This document shows positions 47,267 through 59,059 of a DNA stretch of 64,000 nucleotides, piece by piece (within the stretch, counting starts at the first letter, position 1; every line of letters starts with the position of its first letter). Source of the DNA: Actinostola sp. cb2023 (lineage: Eukaryota; Cnidaria; Anthozoa; Actiniaria; Actinostolidae); the NCBI GenBank assembly GCA_033675265.1, contig JAUJYZ010000186.1:62001-126000 (forward strand). Direction: 5' to 3'. A model generated the notes under the pieces. The model did no database searches, was not told where the DNA came from, and was given only the letters and a program-made list of their open reading frames with translations. Made by a program: the position numbers and the translations under genes.

Positions 47267-50029
47267 TTTGCACTTGGTACAATACTACCTAGACGGAATT
47301 AGTTTGTTTACTAAGGTCTTTTATATCTAAGACCTCTCTAAGAACTCTGTCAAATCAATGCTTTGTTTCCTCTTGCTATGTACAGCAATACCCCGGCGGT
47401 CATTTTGATGCCCTTCCTTGTTGAGTTTCACAGTCAGACGAATTTATCCACCAGTTCCCGCTTCCTTCCTGAAGGCCACAAAGATTGTCTTTAGTTTAGT
47501 GGTCTTTCCTGGTTTCTCTGAAACCTCCGGCGTTGTCTATTTAGAGCTTGCCAACGAAAAAACGTTATATGAAAAATTATATCAAGCTGTCCAACACCTT
47601 TCTCTTATATATACTGCATCATAGTGCGTGATACTAGTCATATTTCCTGCTCCATCAGCTGTCTGGACATTCTTAGATTCATTTAGAAGGTATCCAGGAA
47701 TTCTGAATGGTGTCATGAATTATGAAAAGAGGTGCCACATCGTCTAATTAAGATGCTGGCTAATCGTTTCAAAAACTACGTCACGTAATCATGCAAGACG
47801 TTTAGGATCATACAAACTATGAAATATCTTGGTCTTCCGCGCGCTCCTGGGTATGGAAAGTCTTGGAAATGCCCAACCACTGATTTCTCGAACAACGCAA
47901 AATAAATGCAGCGTGGCAACCATTTTTGTTTTTTTCACAAATTTCATGATGAATATCTTTAAACTCGAGCTAATATCACCAGTGTGCCTAATAACCTTGG
48001 CCTTTGTTGTTCTAACGCACGCAAGTAATCAATCTGTAGTTCGACCGTTATTCCTCTTAGATGTTTTACGTCGTCAGGTGCCAAGGCGTATAGCTATTTC
48101 AAAAATTGTTGGTGAAGGTTTTGTTGCTTGTTGCATCTTGTATACCAAGCCCGAAATGTATTGTGGATCATATATAAATAATGTCAACATGCACATACAG
48201 AAGAAAATATGCCGGCTCCATGTTGCGAGGACAAATTTTGGGAAAATTCTCAAAGTCGATATTATTACCTTTCGCTGATTCCATTCACATCGCCCATAGT
48301 GCATTTCGGGCTTGGTATGCAAGATGCAACAAAACCTTCACCAATTTTTTTTGAAATAGCTGTATACACTGGAAAAACAACGCACGCTCTTCTTACCTTG
48401 GAAATTCTTTGTATAGCTCCAACACTAACTGTCCAAGGTTTGGAGAGCGCGCGTGTTGTGCAGTGTGATATGACATTGTATGTTGACATGTATGAAAATT
48501 GAGCTGCTGCAGTGTAGTCTGTTGGGATACATTTGTGGAAGCAGAAAAAAATATATAATAATAATAATGATAACTTTATTTCTCGAAACAAATTTCAAAT
48601 AAGAGATAACAAATATATAAAAAATCCTTCTTTACAAAATTTGAAATACAAAATAATAATAATAATAATAATAACAATAAATATTTTGAGAGGAGGCCAC
48701 CGTCACTTATGTAAAAGTGGTTTTCAGGAGCCTGGTCCTCTATAACATTAAATTAAATTAAAAAGTTAAAATGGACATAGAATAATAGATAAAAGTGCAG
48801 ATGACGATGGTAGTTCGTGGTTTAAAATGATGATAAACAATATAATTCATATTAACGTATGATTCGTTTGAACGGGTTGAATTCAGCTATTAAAATAACT
48901 AGAAAAACAAAACTGAGAAATATATATTTATTTGTTCATGGTAATGATAATGATGGTAACTGATTCTACGTTGCTATGGATCTGTTTTTGTACCTACTTA
49001 TGATTACCAATTAGCACCAGCCATCGGCCCCGTATTAATAATTTACAAACAAACTCTTAATGAGAAATTCTTAATTATCACATCATGCACCCACAATAAA
49101 ATGAATATTTCATCAATAGGATAGTCTGAGCATGCGAAAATATTAGGTTTTCGTTCCGTTTCTGTACATAACATTTCTGTCAAATAAAAATGCCCGTTTA
49201 GAAGTAGATATACTTACAAAAACTGCACGAAAAACAATTTGAATCCGAACACTTTGAGAGTGAGTGAGACTGATTGAATGCCTTATGGGAGACAATGTTT
49301 TTACAAGATTATTTGGTTGTCATGGCAACTGGCTAAGCCAAATATTTATCTTGTAGATCGTTAATAATAATAATAATAATAATAATAACTCAACTTTTAA
49401 AATCGACAATAACTGGATATGAATTTGTTGCCTTCGAGTTTATATTTTACAGGAACAATGTTGGCAGAGAGGAATGGCCGGCATGCGAACCAGTATGCTC
49501 ACCCCTCCCCTCCCCCCATGTCACAACTGCCACCACCCACCACTACACTATCCACCCCATCCCTGGAAAAAGTGCACCGTTCACGGTCTTCACACGTCTA
49601 ATCAGTACCTATAATTTGAGTTGGTATTCTGACTCCATCACTTTTAATACTTATATCTTATCACTAGTAGACCGCCTTCCCTGGAAAGTCGATGGGACTG
49701 TTTTTGATTGATTAAAAGTACTGTGATAATCAGCTGTTCACGTGTAGGTTAAGAAAAGAATTAGCACTTTACGGAATTTAGGTGAAAATGAGAGAAATAA
49801 TGTCTTATTTCGTATACGACGTCAATATTGCTGACCCCTTGAACCAATTCCCAATGATTTGAGAAAATTTAAATGAATGCTTTCAATTTTCGAAAATTAC
49901 AATACCCACGTAATTTTCGATTAAAGCATTGCATTGTACCATCGTTTCCCTGACGATGGGTCTAGAACCCGAAAGCTCGGAATAAATCCGTCAAAAAATA
50001 GCGTAGATGAAGCTTATTTTCTTGAATTT
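47267..50029. other. gene-free stretch with repeats
   Basis: No supported gene. It holds the inverted repeat at 48,088-48,367 and short AAT runs near 48,555, 48,654 and 49,362. Confidence 0.5.
48088..48367. repeat. MITE-like inverted repeat
   Basis: GTATAGCTATTTCAAAAATT...GGTGAAGGTTTTGTTGC on the left pairs with GCAACAAAACCTTCACC...GAAATAGCTGTATAC on the right. Inner TACCAAGCCCGAAATG/CATTTCGGGCTTGGTA continues the arms. It is about 280 bp. Confidence 0.82.
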
Positions 50030-50264
<235 letters not shown>

Positions 50265-50968
50265 GGCGTTTCCAAAATTGGAGTACAGTCATTCCCCTAG
50301 GCGGGCACTCGTCTAAGCCACTCTAACAGAGTTGTTTTACTATATTCATTCTCTCTAAGATGCACACCTTGGTTACCCAGATATAAAGGTGGATTCACAA
50401 GTTTTCTTTGTCTAATTAAAACAAGAAATTAAAACATGGTCGTTTATGTTTGCGGTTAGGTGTTCTAAACGCGTTTTAAGCACCATTAGACTGCAGCAGT
50501 AAATTATCACCGCGAAACAAATCATATCCAAGGTTATTGAAATAACAACACCTCTTAGAATCCATGCACATCAGTAGGTGGCTGTGTTATTCGAAACAGT
50601 TTCTACAGTTGTTTACTCTTGATAGTCCATAGTTCTATTATCACTGAAAATACACCACGACTTCCAAGATTTGGGTCATAAAAGGGATGCACTGCATGTA
50701 ATTAGGAAGTCACTATTTCCTTAAGATATGATCGTTAGTTTGGGAAATTGCTGATAAATCCGTTGTAATAATTCATATTCATCACAGATGAATTTATTTA
50801 CAATTGCTTGCTGAAAATGTCTTTGGAATTCGTATTATGATATAATGCCGACTTACTGCTTGAAACTTTGAGGATCTTAATGGAACTCTCAAATGTACGT
50901 CACCTGTAGTTGACTCAAGTAACTTTCCACAACTCAAAAAAGGAAGATTCAACAAATTGTAACAGCAA
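50265..50968. other. gene-free stretch upstream of the 797-aa gene
   Basis: No coding frame. It probably holds the promoter and 5' UTR of the next gene, though no defined element is visible. Confidence 0.4.
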
Positions 50969-53362
50969 ATGCAAAAATCTTCATGCAGAGAACTCACCGA
51001 GGATCCTACTCGTTTTATGGAAGAAGCCTTAGACGTAGATTTGTACAGTCGTACTCCTGAAGAAATACTTGGAGAAATATCAGAGGAAATTGCTACAAAT
51101 CACTATGACAACAAGTTGACGTCAGTGAATGAAACAATGTCACTCGATGCGAATCAACCAAGATCAGGAGGGCTTAACGTGGAGATGGAACTCAACTTAA
51201 AAGAAGATGAAAATAGATTTCGTACACATCTTAGAGAGAGAAATCCTGATTCTGACGGCGACCGTCCACTTGAAGGTCTTTTTTCGAGGTGTTGCGAAGA
51301 TATGAAGGAAACTGGACCAAAAAGAAAAGTTGTTCTTAAGAAAAGCGCCAGTGCCACATTTAGGGCAAAACGAAACGAGGATTTTACTGAAAAACGAAGC
51401 GGCGACAATGGTGATATTCCTGCCATTATACTGAGTGACAACGCCGCCTGCTTTGAGAATGCAGATGAAAATCAGAAAGAAAGGGACCATTGCGATTCGC
51501 TCATAGCAAAGCTGCAATTAATCGGCAAGCTGTCTTCAAACAAGGAACCAGTGAATGACTTATTAAAAGTGGAACACTTACTTCCTGAAGACCATGCAGC
51601 CCACTTGCACAACTTACCCTTGCAAGCCTGCGGTAAATACAGTGCCGAAACACCATCTGGGAGTGACAACTCCAGTAATCGTGTAGCAGACGAACAATTT
51701 GGAAACCATAGTATTCCTAAATTGACACGCGAGGATGGAGAGACATCAATGCCAAACGAAGATGGGCAACTGAAAAGGGACAGTGTTCCAATAAATACCT
51801 TTGAAATGCCCAAAGACCTTTCTGTAGATATGCGAAAGGCTAGAGGACAGAGGAAGACAAGAGTCTGTGAAAGTGACAATGGCCTTGTCCAACACGAAAG
51901 AAACCAAGATGCACAAGAGAAACAGAACGACGAACAGGAGAACAGTAGAGAAAAACACGACAACGCAGGAGAAATAAAGAGCAGAGATCTTCTCGTAGAG
52001 GAATCCAAACAGAAAGAACTTCAAAGGAAGATCCAAGAGGAGGGAGATGTGGAAGCAAAGCTTGACACCAACAATTATCACAGCAGTAAAAGTCAAATGA
52101 GAGAAAAACTTGAGCAAGTTCAAGAAGAACAAGGGACCCTGATAACAGAGAACAATGCCAGTAATTTACTACAAAGTATTCCAGAATCCGACGAAGGGTG
52201 TTCCACTGGTAGCATTTTGAAAATGTCAGCCCAGGAAGATAGTAACATCTGTATCCCAGAAACATCTTTTAATACAAAACTTCTTCGTAAAAGATCTAAT
52301 CTTAAATCTACCAAATTCATGGCAGAGCACGATCCAACAGTTGCTTCAACTGGTGTAAAAGAAGAAAAGATAGATACTCGATATTACGATGATAGTTATT
52401 TCAAAATATTCGAGCGTCAAAACCTTTCAGAACAGAGGGACCTGAAAAAACAATTCAGATACAAACTTGCCGAAGCAAGAAAGACGCTTCGCGAGGCGAG
52501 AATAAAGGCGCAGGAGCAAACAGTGGCAAGACGATTTGACGAAGCAGTTCGGAAACACAAGGAAATGCAGCAAAAGAGCTCCATGAGAAGATCTTCTGTA
52601 CCGCCCATATTGGTGTCACCATCGGCAGTCAACAAAGGTCAAGCTAACAGAAGGTTCACTGATCCTACTACTATGGAAGTAATGAAAAAAGAAATTAAGA
52701 CTGACGTGCGGGAGATACATCAAGTTGAAGCCCACCTTGACCGCGCGAAAGCCGCCAAACAACTGAAGGAAAGACTCAAATTTCAAAGTAAACAATTGGT
52801 AGAGGATTCCGCTTCCAGGCCTAAGACTATCAAAGCACAAATTAGAAAAGACAGAGAAAGGATGGAACACTATGAAGTGGAGTACTTGATTGCAGAGCTT
52901 CGCTACCTCAACATGGATGAGTATGCAACACAATTAATCGAGGCACTTGATTCAAAAGGTGATTTAGAAGTTACACTTCGACATCAACTGAAACAAAAAC
53001 GACAACTCGCGGTTCAAATGGCCAAGAAGCAAAAGATGGAAGAATTGTCTAGACTCAGAGAAGAAGAAAAGAGGCGAAAACTGGAAGAGAAAGAAAGACT
53101 GGAACGGGAAAAGAAAGAGAGGGAAGTACTAGAACTCGCGAGGAGACGAAAAGAAGCTATACAGCGTCGTGAACACAATTTACAATTCTGGGAACATTTT
53201 AACTTCACGGTCTTAGCTACATACAAGTCAAGGTCATTTACGTATTCGTATTTGCCAGTTCTGAAAAAGACGCCTCCGCCTCTAACAGCAGATACTGAGA
53301 AAAAGAAAATGAATAAGAGATTAAAGATGAAGAATGCGAAATCAAGATATATGAATCAGTAA
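50969..53362 (+). CDS. large intronless coiled-coil protein, 797 aa
   Basis: A single frame from ATG at 50969 to a stop at 53362; an AATAAA lies at about 53,420. Residues about 1-470 are acidic and polar, probably disordered. From about 480 the protein becomes a charged coiled coil: EARKTLREARIKAQEQ near 510, EYLIAELRYLNMDEYATQLIE near 635-660, then EEEKRRKLEEKERLEREKK near 700. Near 754-763 it has SRSFTYSYLP, then a basic tail. The block R-x-L-x-x-A-R-x-x-L-x-x-A-R-x-K-A, the region ending in ALDSKGDLEVTLRHQLKQK, and the aromatic tail all have counterparts in the 59,060 gene (ALSIKEDSEQEIRDEIKQK). Family not recognised. It is probably a structural protein; no enzyme motif or signal peptide. 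Confidence 0.83.
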   Translation: MQKSSCRELTEDPTRFMEEALDVDLYSRTPEEILGEISEEIATNHYDNKLTSVNETMSLDANQPRSGGLNVEMELNLKEDENRFRTHLRERNPDSDGDRPLEGLFSRCCEDMKETGPKRKVVLKKSASATFRAKRNEDFTEKRSGDNGDIPAIILSDNAACFENADENQKERDHCDSLIAKLQLIGKLSSNKEPVNDLLKVEHLLPEDHAAHLHNLPLQACGKYSAETPSGSDNSSNRVADEQFGNHSIPKLTREDGETSMPNEDGQLKRDSVPINTFEMPKDLSVDMRKARGQRKTRVCESDNGLVQHERNQDAQEKQNDEQENSREKHDNAGEIKSRDLLVEESKQKELQRKIQEEGDVEAKLDTNNYHSSKSQMREKLEQVQEEQGTLITENNASNLLQSIPESDEGCSTGSILKMSAQEDSNICIPETSFNTKLLRKRSNLKSTKFMAEHDPTVASTGVKEEKIDTRYYDDSYFKIFERQNLSEQRDLKKQFRYKLAEARKTLREARIKAQEQTVARRFDEAVRKHKEMQQKSSMRRSSVPPILVSPSAVNKGQANRRFTDPTTMEVMKKEIKTDVREIHQVEAHLDRAKAAKQLKERLKFQSKQLVEDSASRPKTIKAQIRKDRERMEHYEVEYLIAELRYLNMDEYATQLIEALDSKGDLEVTLRHQLKQKRQLAVQMAKKQKMEELSRLREEEKRRKLEEKERLEREKKEREVLELARRRKEAIQRREHNLQFWEHFNFTVLATYKSRSFTYSYLPVLKKTPPPLTADTEKKKMNKRLKMKNAKSRYMNQ

Positions 53363-53527
53363 CAAATACAGCCATGATGCAACTATATGCCCAGGCACAC
53401 TGTGTGTGTGCACTTTCCTTAATAAACGTTTTAATGATATTTAGAGCCATTTGTCTTGACATAGGACAATTTTGAAATATTTATTAGTCTAACATTCTTA
53501 ATTTATATTAACTCTATAATGTAATTA

Positions 53528-53993
53528 TTAAAGTGCCTATCACCCCCATGAGATTGTTTTAAAAATATATTCAATATAAGCTGAATAGTTGGTGGGTTCA
53601 GTATTTTGTGATTTGAACCTTGCGTTTATGAGTTATAGAGGTTTGAAATCTCAATATGCAAAGTTGATGACGTCTACTAAGACTTCATTTATTATACAAA
53701 AACGCCCTTGTGCTGATTATTGACATTTGAAAACTTACAGAATATTTTCACAGTCTTTATAAATGATTTTATAACTTTTTCCCCATTTCAAAAAATACTG
53801 AGCTCTTCTAGAAAAAGTCTAAATAAGTTATGGCAAATTCCTTAGTAGACGTCATCAAATTTGCATATTGAGATTTCAAACCTCTATAACTCATAAATGC
53901 AAGGTTCAAATCACAAAATACTGAACCCACCAACTATTCAGCTTATATTGGATAGATTTTTAAAACAATCTGACAGGGGTGATTGGCACTTTA
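53528..53993. mobile_element. MITE with ~190-bp arms
   Basis: TTAAAGTGCC.ATCACCCC at the left and its complement at the right (GGGGTGATTGGCACTTTAA). The arms remain paired through GTTGGTGGGTTCAGTATTTT and ACGTCTACTAAG, leaving a small loop. It is 466 bp, inserted just beyond the 3' end of the 797-aa gene. TTAA or TAA at both ends suggests a TTAA- or TWA-specific transposase. Confidence 0.85.
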
Positions 53994-54672
53994 AGCTTAT
54001 AGCTCATTGACATGCAAATCTAGGTATAAATCTATGTAGGTCTAAATTAGGGTTACAAACATTTATTACCTTGAGTAGCCTGAGAAAATCCGATATGTTC
54101 TTGCTTACCTCACCCCTAAATAGCCACCATTCATTGCATCCTATTATTATTATTATTATTCCTAACTCCCTCTAAGGAGAAGCAAGAATACAATGAATTG
54201 GCTGTTTCCTTAGCCTAGCAAGTAATGATGTACATTGTACTAAATGTCATCTCCCCATTGATAGGGTTCGCAGTAGAGTCTTAAACAGCCAGCCCAAATC
54301 TTTCAACAGGTGTGTAATGACGACATTTTATATTTTGAAGTAGACACCCAAAGACAAATTTTATAGCCAAGCTTCTACTGAGAACGCTGCACTTTTAAAA
54401 TTGAATTTGTATAAAAATACCATATTGGTAGAGGTAATAAGCTGTCAGCTATCACACTAGCCAGTGTGAACAGGGCGAGTGTGATCGAAACAATCCAAGT
54501 TGGATCTTTTTATTTCAGATCTACATGTTTATCTTATAGTGACCAGACTGAGGCTCATTAGTGTGAGCTCCCCCTCCTCCTCTGAGCCAGCCAGATAGGC
54601 CAGTGTGAACAGGGCGAGTGTGATCGTAACAAGCTAAGTTACTTTAGGTTAGCTACATGTATTATAGTGAAA
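53994..54672. other. spacer with direct repeat
   Basis: No gene. The phrase GCCAGTGTGAACAGGGCGAG followed by TGTGATCG occurs twice (about 54,462 and 54,600), an imperfect direct duplication. The nearest part should contain the methyltransferase 3' UTR. Confidence 0.45.
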
Positions 54673-55548
54673 TTATGGAATCCTTGAATGTGGTTCCCAT
54701 TTGATCAAATTCCTGTGATTCAATTTTGTGATTACAAATTGTTCTATCTTTGTACACCAATGAACAGTTACAATATAAGGGAGTTTAAAGGTTGTCTTTC
54801 CTTTCAAATCTGGATGGCTGGATAGTAAATTCCTTACTTTTTCCTCGACATCTTTCTTGTCTTCATCGGTGCCTTTGCTGATTGAGCTGATACACATAAC
54901 TGTATTGACAAGATCATCTGCACTGCCCTCTTGGTAGAGCCGTAGATCTCTATTACCCTCAATTGAACTGAATAACTTGCTTTCATTGATTGGTATCATC
55001 CACGTATTGTCCAAGTTATTTGGATTGTTATCTCTCTGATAGTAAGGCTCAATTATTTCTTGTAGCTTAGCAACCCAATCAACTTCTAGATAGTTCCTTG
55101 AATTCCAAATCATACCAAATTTTCCCCTGGGGATCAGTACACGGTGGATTTCTGATACTGATTGTGGATTCGCAAACCAATGGAACGCTTGGGCTATGAT
55201 GACTACGTCGATACTCTCATCCGGGAGTTTGATTCCCTCAGCATTAAAATGCAAAACTTCAATACCAGGAATAATTTTCTTGAATTTTTCACACATTGAT
55301 GCTTGGGAATCACTGGCAATGATACGAACATTGGTGAACTGCTTCAGACCGTCGACCATTGCTCGTGTGAACTTTCCAGTTCCAGCTCCTATTTCTAAAA
55401 TTGTCAAAGGTTGAGAAGTGTTACGTTCTAGTGCTCCTACTTGCTTTAGAAGGTATTCTACACTTTCTTTGGTGTACTCAGGTCTCCCCTTTTCGTAGAG
55501 ATCAATGTCTGTTTTGAAGTCGCCTTCATCGTTGCTTACATCCGCCAT
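54673..55548 (-). CDS. class I SAM-dependent methyltransferase, intronless, 291 aa
   Basis: A single frame from ATG at 55548. Motif I ILEIGAGTGKF (50-60) binds SAM. An acidic residue after strand 2 (IIASD, 76-80) is typical for the SAM ribose. LPDESIDVVIIAQAFHWF (108-125) is the motif IV region, and VLIPRGKFGMIW (137-148) is the following strand. Length and the AQAFHWF signature match the family of small soluble methyltransferases around yeast Crg1/Tmt1 and the Dictyostelium DDB_G0268948-like proteins. Members methylate small molecules; the substrate here is unknown. It is divergent from the 144-aa gene with 320 bp between the two start codons. It is unrelated in fold to the borosin-like enzymes. 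Confidence 0.9.
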   Translation of the reverse strand: MADVSNDEGDFKTDIDLYEKGRPEYTKESVEYLLKQVGALERNTSQPLTILEIGAGTGKFTRAMVDGLKQFTNVRIIASDSQASMCEKFKKIIPGIEVLHFNAEGIKLPDESIDVVIIAQAFHWFANPQSVSEIHRVLIPRGKFGMIWNSRNYLEVDWVAKLQEIIEPYYQRDNNPNNLDNTWMIPINESKLFSSIEGNRDLRLYQEGSADDLVNTVMCISSISKGTDEDKKDVEEKVRNLLSSHPDLKGKTTFKLPYIVTVHWCTKIEQFVITKLNHRNLIKWEPHSRIP

Positions 55549-55868
55549 CTTGGATTAGCGAATCCACAGGAACCCCATCCACCGAATTGTGAATCAACCC
55601 TTATCAAATAACATAGCTGGAAAGAATGTCACAATCACGGTTACTTCAAAAAATAAAAAAATCTCAAAATCAAGTTTGATTTGAAAGACGATAATCCTGT
55701 TATAAAATCAAGCAACAAATTATAATTTTCGAATAATATTTTTGAAATTATGTTGGGCTTCCTGTGGTCTTTGTCCCAGGTTACAGCGGTCAGTCTTGTT
55801 GCTACAAACAAGGACGGATCAAGTTAACAAAGTTAAACCTCTGAAAAACTCCAAGAGAATCTTCCACC
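55549..55868. promoter_or_regulatory. probable shared divergent promoter region
   Basis: Only 320 bp separate the start codons of the methyltransferase (-) and the 144-aa protein (+), so both promoters must lie here or overlap their 5' ends. This is inferred from spacing; I see no clear TATA box or named factor site. Confidence 0.4.
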
Positions 55869-56303
55869 ATGAATCAGATGGAACACAACGTCAAGATCAA
55901 TGACTATAAGCGATATCAAGAGCCGCCGCCATATGTGAGAACTAACTACTTCCTCAATCGAAGCCAAATGTTTCCGAACTCCGAAGAGACGCGACGCATG
56001 GAGGAGCGATTCCGCTACGTCTACTGGCCCAGAGAACACAAGCTAAACTGCCTGAAAGACCATGGTGATCGCATGAGATTCACAGGAAACCAACAGATCA
56101 GCGTGTTACATAATCAACATGAGAATCTCGTCGATGTGGAGGCACACAGGAGACTTCATATTGAACATGTAAGACACAATGGTGATGTTGCTAGGGCTGA
56201 GTTTGATCGTAGCGTCAGGCTTGGAAGACCTGGAGTGATTGATAAGATGAGAGGACCACCGCCACTGTTTAAGGTCATAAATAATGCCACTCTAAGAGGG
56301 TAG
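55869..56303 (+). CDS. conserved-looking small basic protein, 144 aa, unknown function
   Basis: A single frame from ATG at 55869 to a stop at 56303; AATAAATAATAAAG polyadenylation-like signals follow near 56,626. The sequence is rich in Arg, His, Asn and Pro (EPPPYVRTNYFLNRSQMF, RFRYVYWPREHKLNCLKD, GRPGVIDKMRGPPPLFKV). There is no signal peptide, membrane helix or catalytic motif. The balanced composition and codon structure, the untranslated flanks and the divergent neighbour support a real gene. I do not recognise the family; ciliary proteins often have such short Arg/Pro-rich motifs, but that is only a guess. Confidence 0.7.
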   Translation: MNQMEHNVKINDYKRYQEPPPYVRTNYFLNRSQMFPNSEETRRMEERFRYVYWPREHKLNCLKDHGDRMRFTGNQQISVLHNQHENLVDVEAHRRLHIEHVRHNGDVARAEFDRSVRLGRPGVIDKMRGPPPLFKVINNATLRG

Positions 56304-59059
56304 AGAAAAAACTGCAAAGAAGAAGAACAATTATACATTTTATGGACTTGTTGACATTGGCCTTTGTTGTGTACATGGACAATGACACAGGAAGCCCAAG
56401 CAGTGAAAATGAAAAAATTGCTTGAATGGTGACCTGATGATCGAGTCACAAAAAGTAGAGTTGCTTGCAGCGTGCTAAATAAGGCAATAACTTGTATATT
56501 AAAGACACTTCTAGTAGCAATTTGTAAAACAAATATAATGCAGAAATTCGACATCGACTATTTTTTCTTATTTTCTCTTGTTTTGATTCGGGATTGTTCA
56601 ACGTTTTTGAACTTTAAAGATAAAAATAAATAATAAAGTAATATAAAAGTTTGTAGAACGTTGATACTGTGGTTGCTTTGTTCACTAGTTAACAATTAAA
56701 TATTGTCATAATTATTGAGAAATGGAAACTGTGAAGAAATGCGGGTTTTTTTCTGCCTTGGTTATTGCAGTATTTGTTATCTATCTATCTGCTTCGCTCT
56801 TTCAATGCATTCTCGTACCCAGAACCCTCTCGATTTTTCCCAATGATGAGAGGGGTCTGGGTACGAGAATGTCTTTATCAAAGTGTCCTCCCTTGATGAC
56901 AAGTATTTAAGTTACACCTAATCATCCAATTTAAATATAGTAGTAAATATGTTCTATACCCCCAGTTCAGACGAAAATTTCATGATTTTGTCAGTTCCGT
57001 GCATCAAGTGAAACCTTATGATATTGTAGCACCTGTATAACTCAAAGAAACACTGACGTCTTCTCATACTCGTATATCAAATAAAAGACCCTGTCTGGCG
57101 TCCTAATGAGGCTTTCAACAAATAGACCTTTCAAAATGATGAATGCGAAATGGTAAGTTTGTTTCGGCGTAAATTCTGTACGAACTATTATTATCACTAA
57201 TATCAAAAAAGGTATTACATATTAAAATTTGTTCCCCTGTATTGTCATATCGGGATAGAAGGGCCATCTGTGTGCAGAAAATCCGATAAGATCATTCAAT
57301 TAATGTAGGCTTTGCGAATAAGATATTTAAACTGATTTTAAATAAGACTGAAAAATATTGGTTAAAGAGGCCCACCACTTACATTACTTTGATATCAGAT
57401 CTGTATTTTCGTTTGTACTGTACCTAAAGGACCAACTGTTATGAGGAGCAGATGAGATCAAATCATTGAACAAAGAAAATGACAAAGATCTCCAAACTAA
57501 TTGTTTCGCTCGGTCTTTCATCAAATACAAAGCAACATTGATTTGAAAGTGTTATCGGGGTATAATGTAAAGTAGTTGATAGATCGTCACTTAATTGTAT
57601 GTGGGTCATAACCGCAGACAGCTAGTTTAATATATGAAGAAGAACTACTGATAGACAATTTTTGACGAAGCAGGAAGGATGTCAAGTGGACCTTTTCAAT
57701 GGAGTCTTTCCAAAGCTATTGTATAAGGAGAATTAAATGAATACTTCAATATAGTATAAAATAAATCTACTCTGAAACAGGTCAGAGGCGTAGCGTGCAT
57801 ATAGTACAATTTAAAATCCTTAAAATATAAATATTATAAAAAACATTAAAATATTTAAAAAAAATAATAATCTAAGACCAAATCTTAACAGCTGACTCAG
57901 TGTAAACTTCCTGAAAACTACTCTCAGAAGGCAGGAAATGCTATTTCAGAGACCCTATATTTCAAAAAATTTCGGGGAGCATGCCCCCGCACCCCCTATC
58001 AGCTCTCCCGTTCGCCGCTCGTCAAAGTTATCTGCAGCGACGTAGTCGTCTCGACCAGTGAAAATCCCGGAGAAAACATGTAGCAGCCCCAGTGAACTCC
58101 TCATTACATAAAAACATCCTCATTAAATAAAGTGTTTTTATTGTTATTAACTGAGTCTCTCAAACAAAATAAATACCAAAAAAACCGGCTTCGCCTATCG
58201 GGTTGTTATATCGCTAATAGATCTCGGTAACAGTATATAAGTTTATATAAATCCTTTACATAAATCCCAAAAAACTGAGTGATAGATGCATTTTACTATG
58301 TATTTTATGTAGCGAGAAAGTCCGCTGGAAAACGAAGAAAATGGTATTTCCAAGACTCTAGAATTCTAAATTTCCAGGGGGGCATGCCCCCTCACCCCCT
58401 AGAAACTCACGCCTTCGGCGCTCGTTGCTCTGTGCGTACATTGGGGAAAAAGCACGCTACGCTCCTGCAGGTGGCATATTATGACATGAGCAACATTAAG
58501 ATGATTAAGTTATGAGAATATGAATCATTATAGTATATCAAATTCAGTTCATATTGCCAGTTTGGCCGCTATGTTTCGCACTTACAGATCTGTTGCTAGT
58601 GGTTTTTATGATCGGCATGAGCGTGTTACATCGGACAATTCACTTCATATTCACTGTGTTCGTACTGACAGATGAGGTTAGTCGATCGACGTTTTTAACG
58701 GCGCAATTCACATTGAATTTATTTATTTATTTTGGTTTCTATGTTTGCAGTAGCAGATCGATGATTCTAATGAATAGTTTAAAGCGATTTTATCACATTT
58801 GATCTCGTTGCGCAAACATTATTCTACCAAGATTGTAGATTTAGTTTGAGATTTCTTGGAAAAGCCAACCAAATTTTGTTTAGAAATGTAAGGTAGCGAA
58901 TTAATGAGTATATGACTATATACCCCCTGCTTGGCTGATTATAAGCCTGTAACTAAGTTGTTGTTATGAGTGCCGAACTGGGCTTATAACTGAGTAGCAT
59001 CAACAGTATTGTCACCAGAGAGACGCACATACACTGAGCTTGAAACGTCTTGACGGCTG
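56304..59059. other. gene-free stretch
   Basis: No supported gene. A hairpin lies at 56,808-56,872 (CATTCTCGTACCCAGA.CCCTCTC and its complement). Two GGGGGCATGCCCCCTCACCCCCTA-type fragments lie near 57,975 and 58,378, relatives of the MITE at 14.49 kb. A hydrophobic frame at 58,554-58,802 is not convincing. Confidence 0.5.

Noticed and set aside
54673..55548. Link between the class I methyltransferase and the borosin-like genes
   Set aside because: Different fold, 25 kb away with a synaptotagmin-like gene between, and the borosin-type enzyme acts on its own tail.
58554..58802. Small membrane protein
   Set aside because: Hydrophobic only because the region is T-rich; no start context, no recognisable family, repeats around it.
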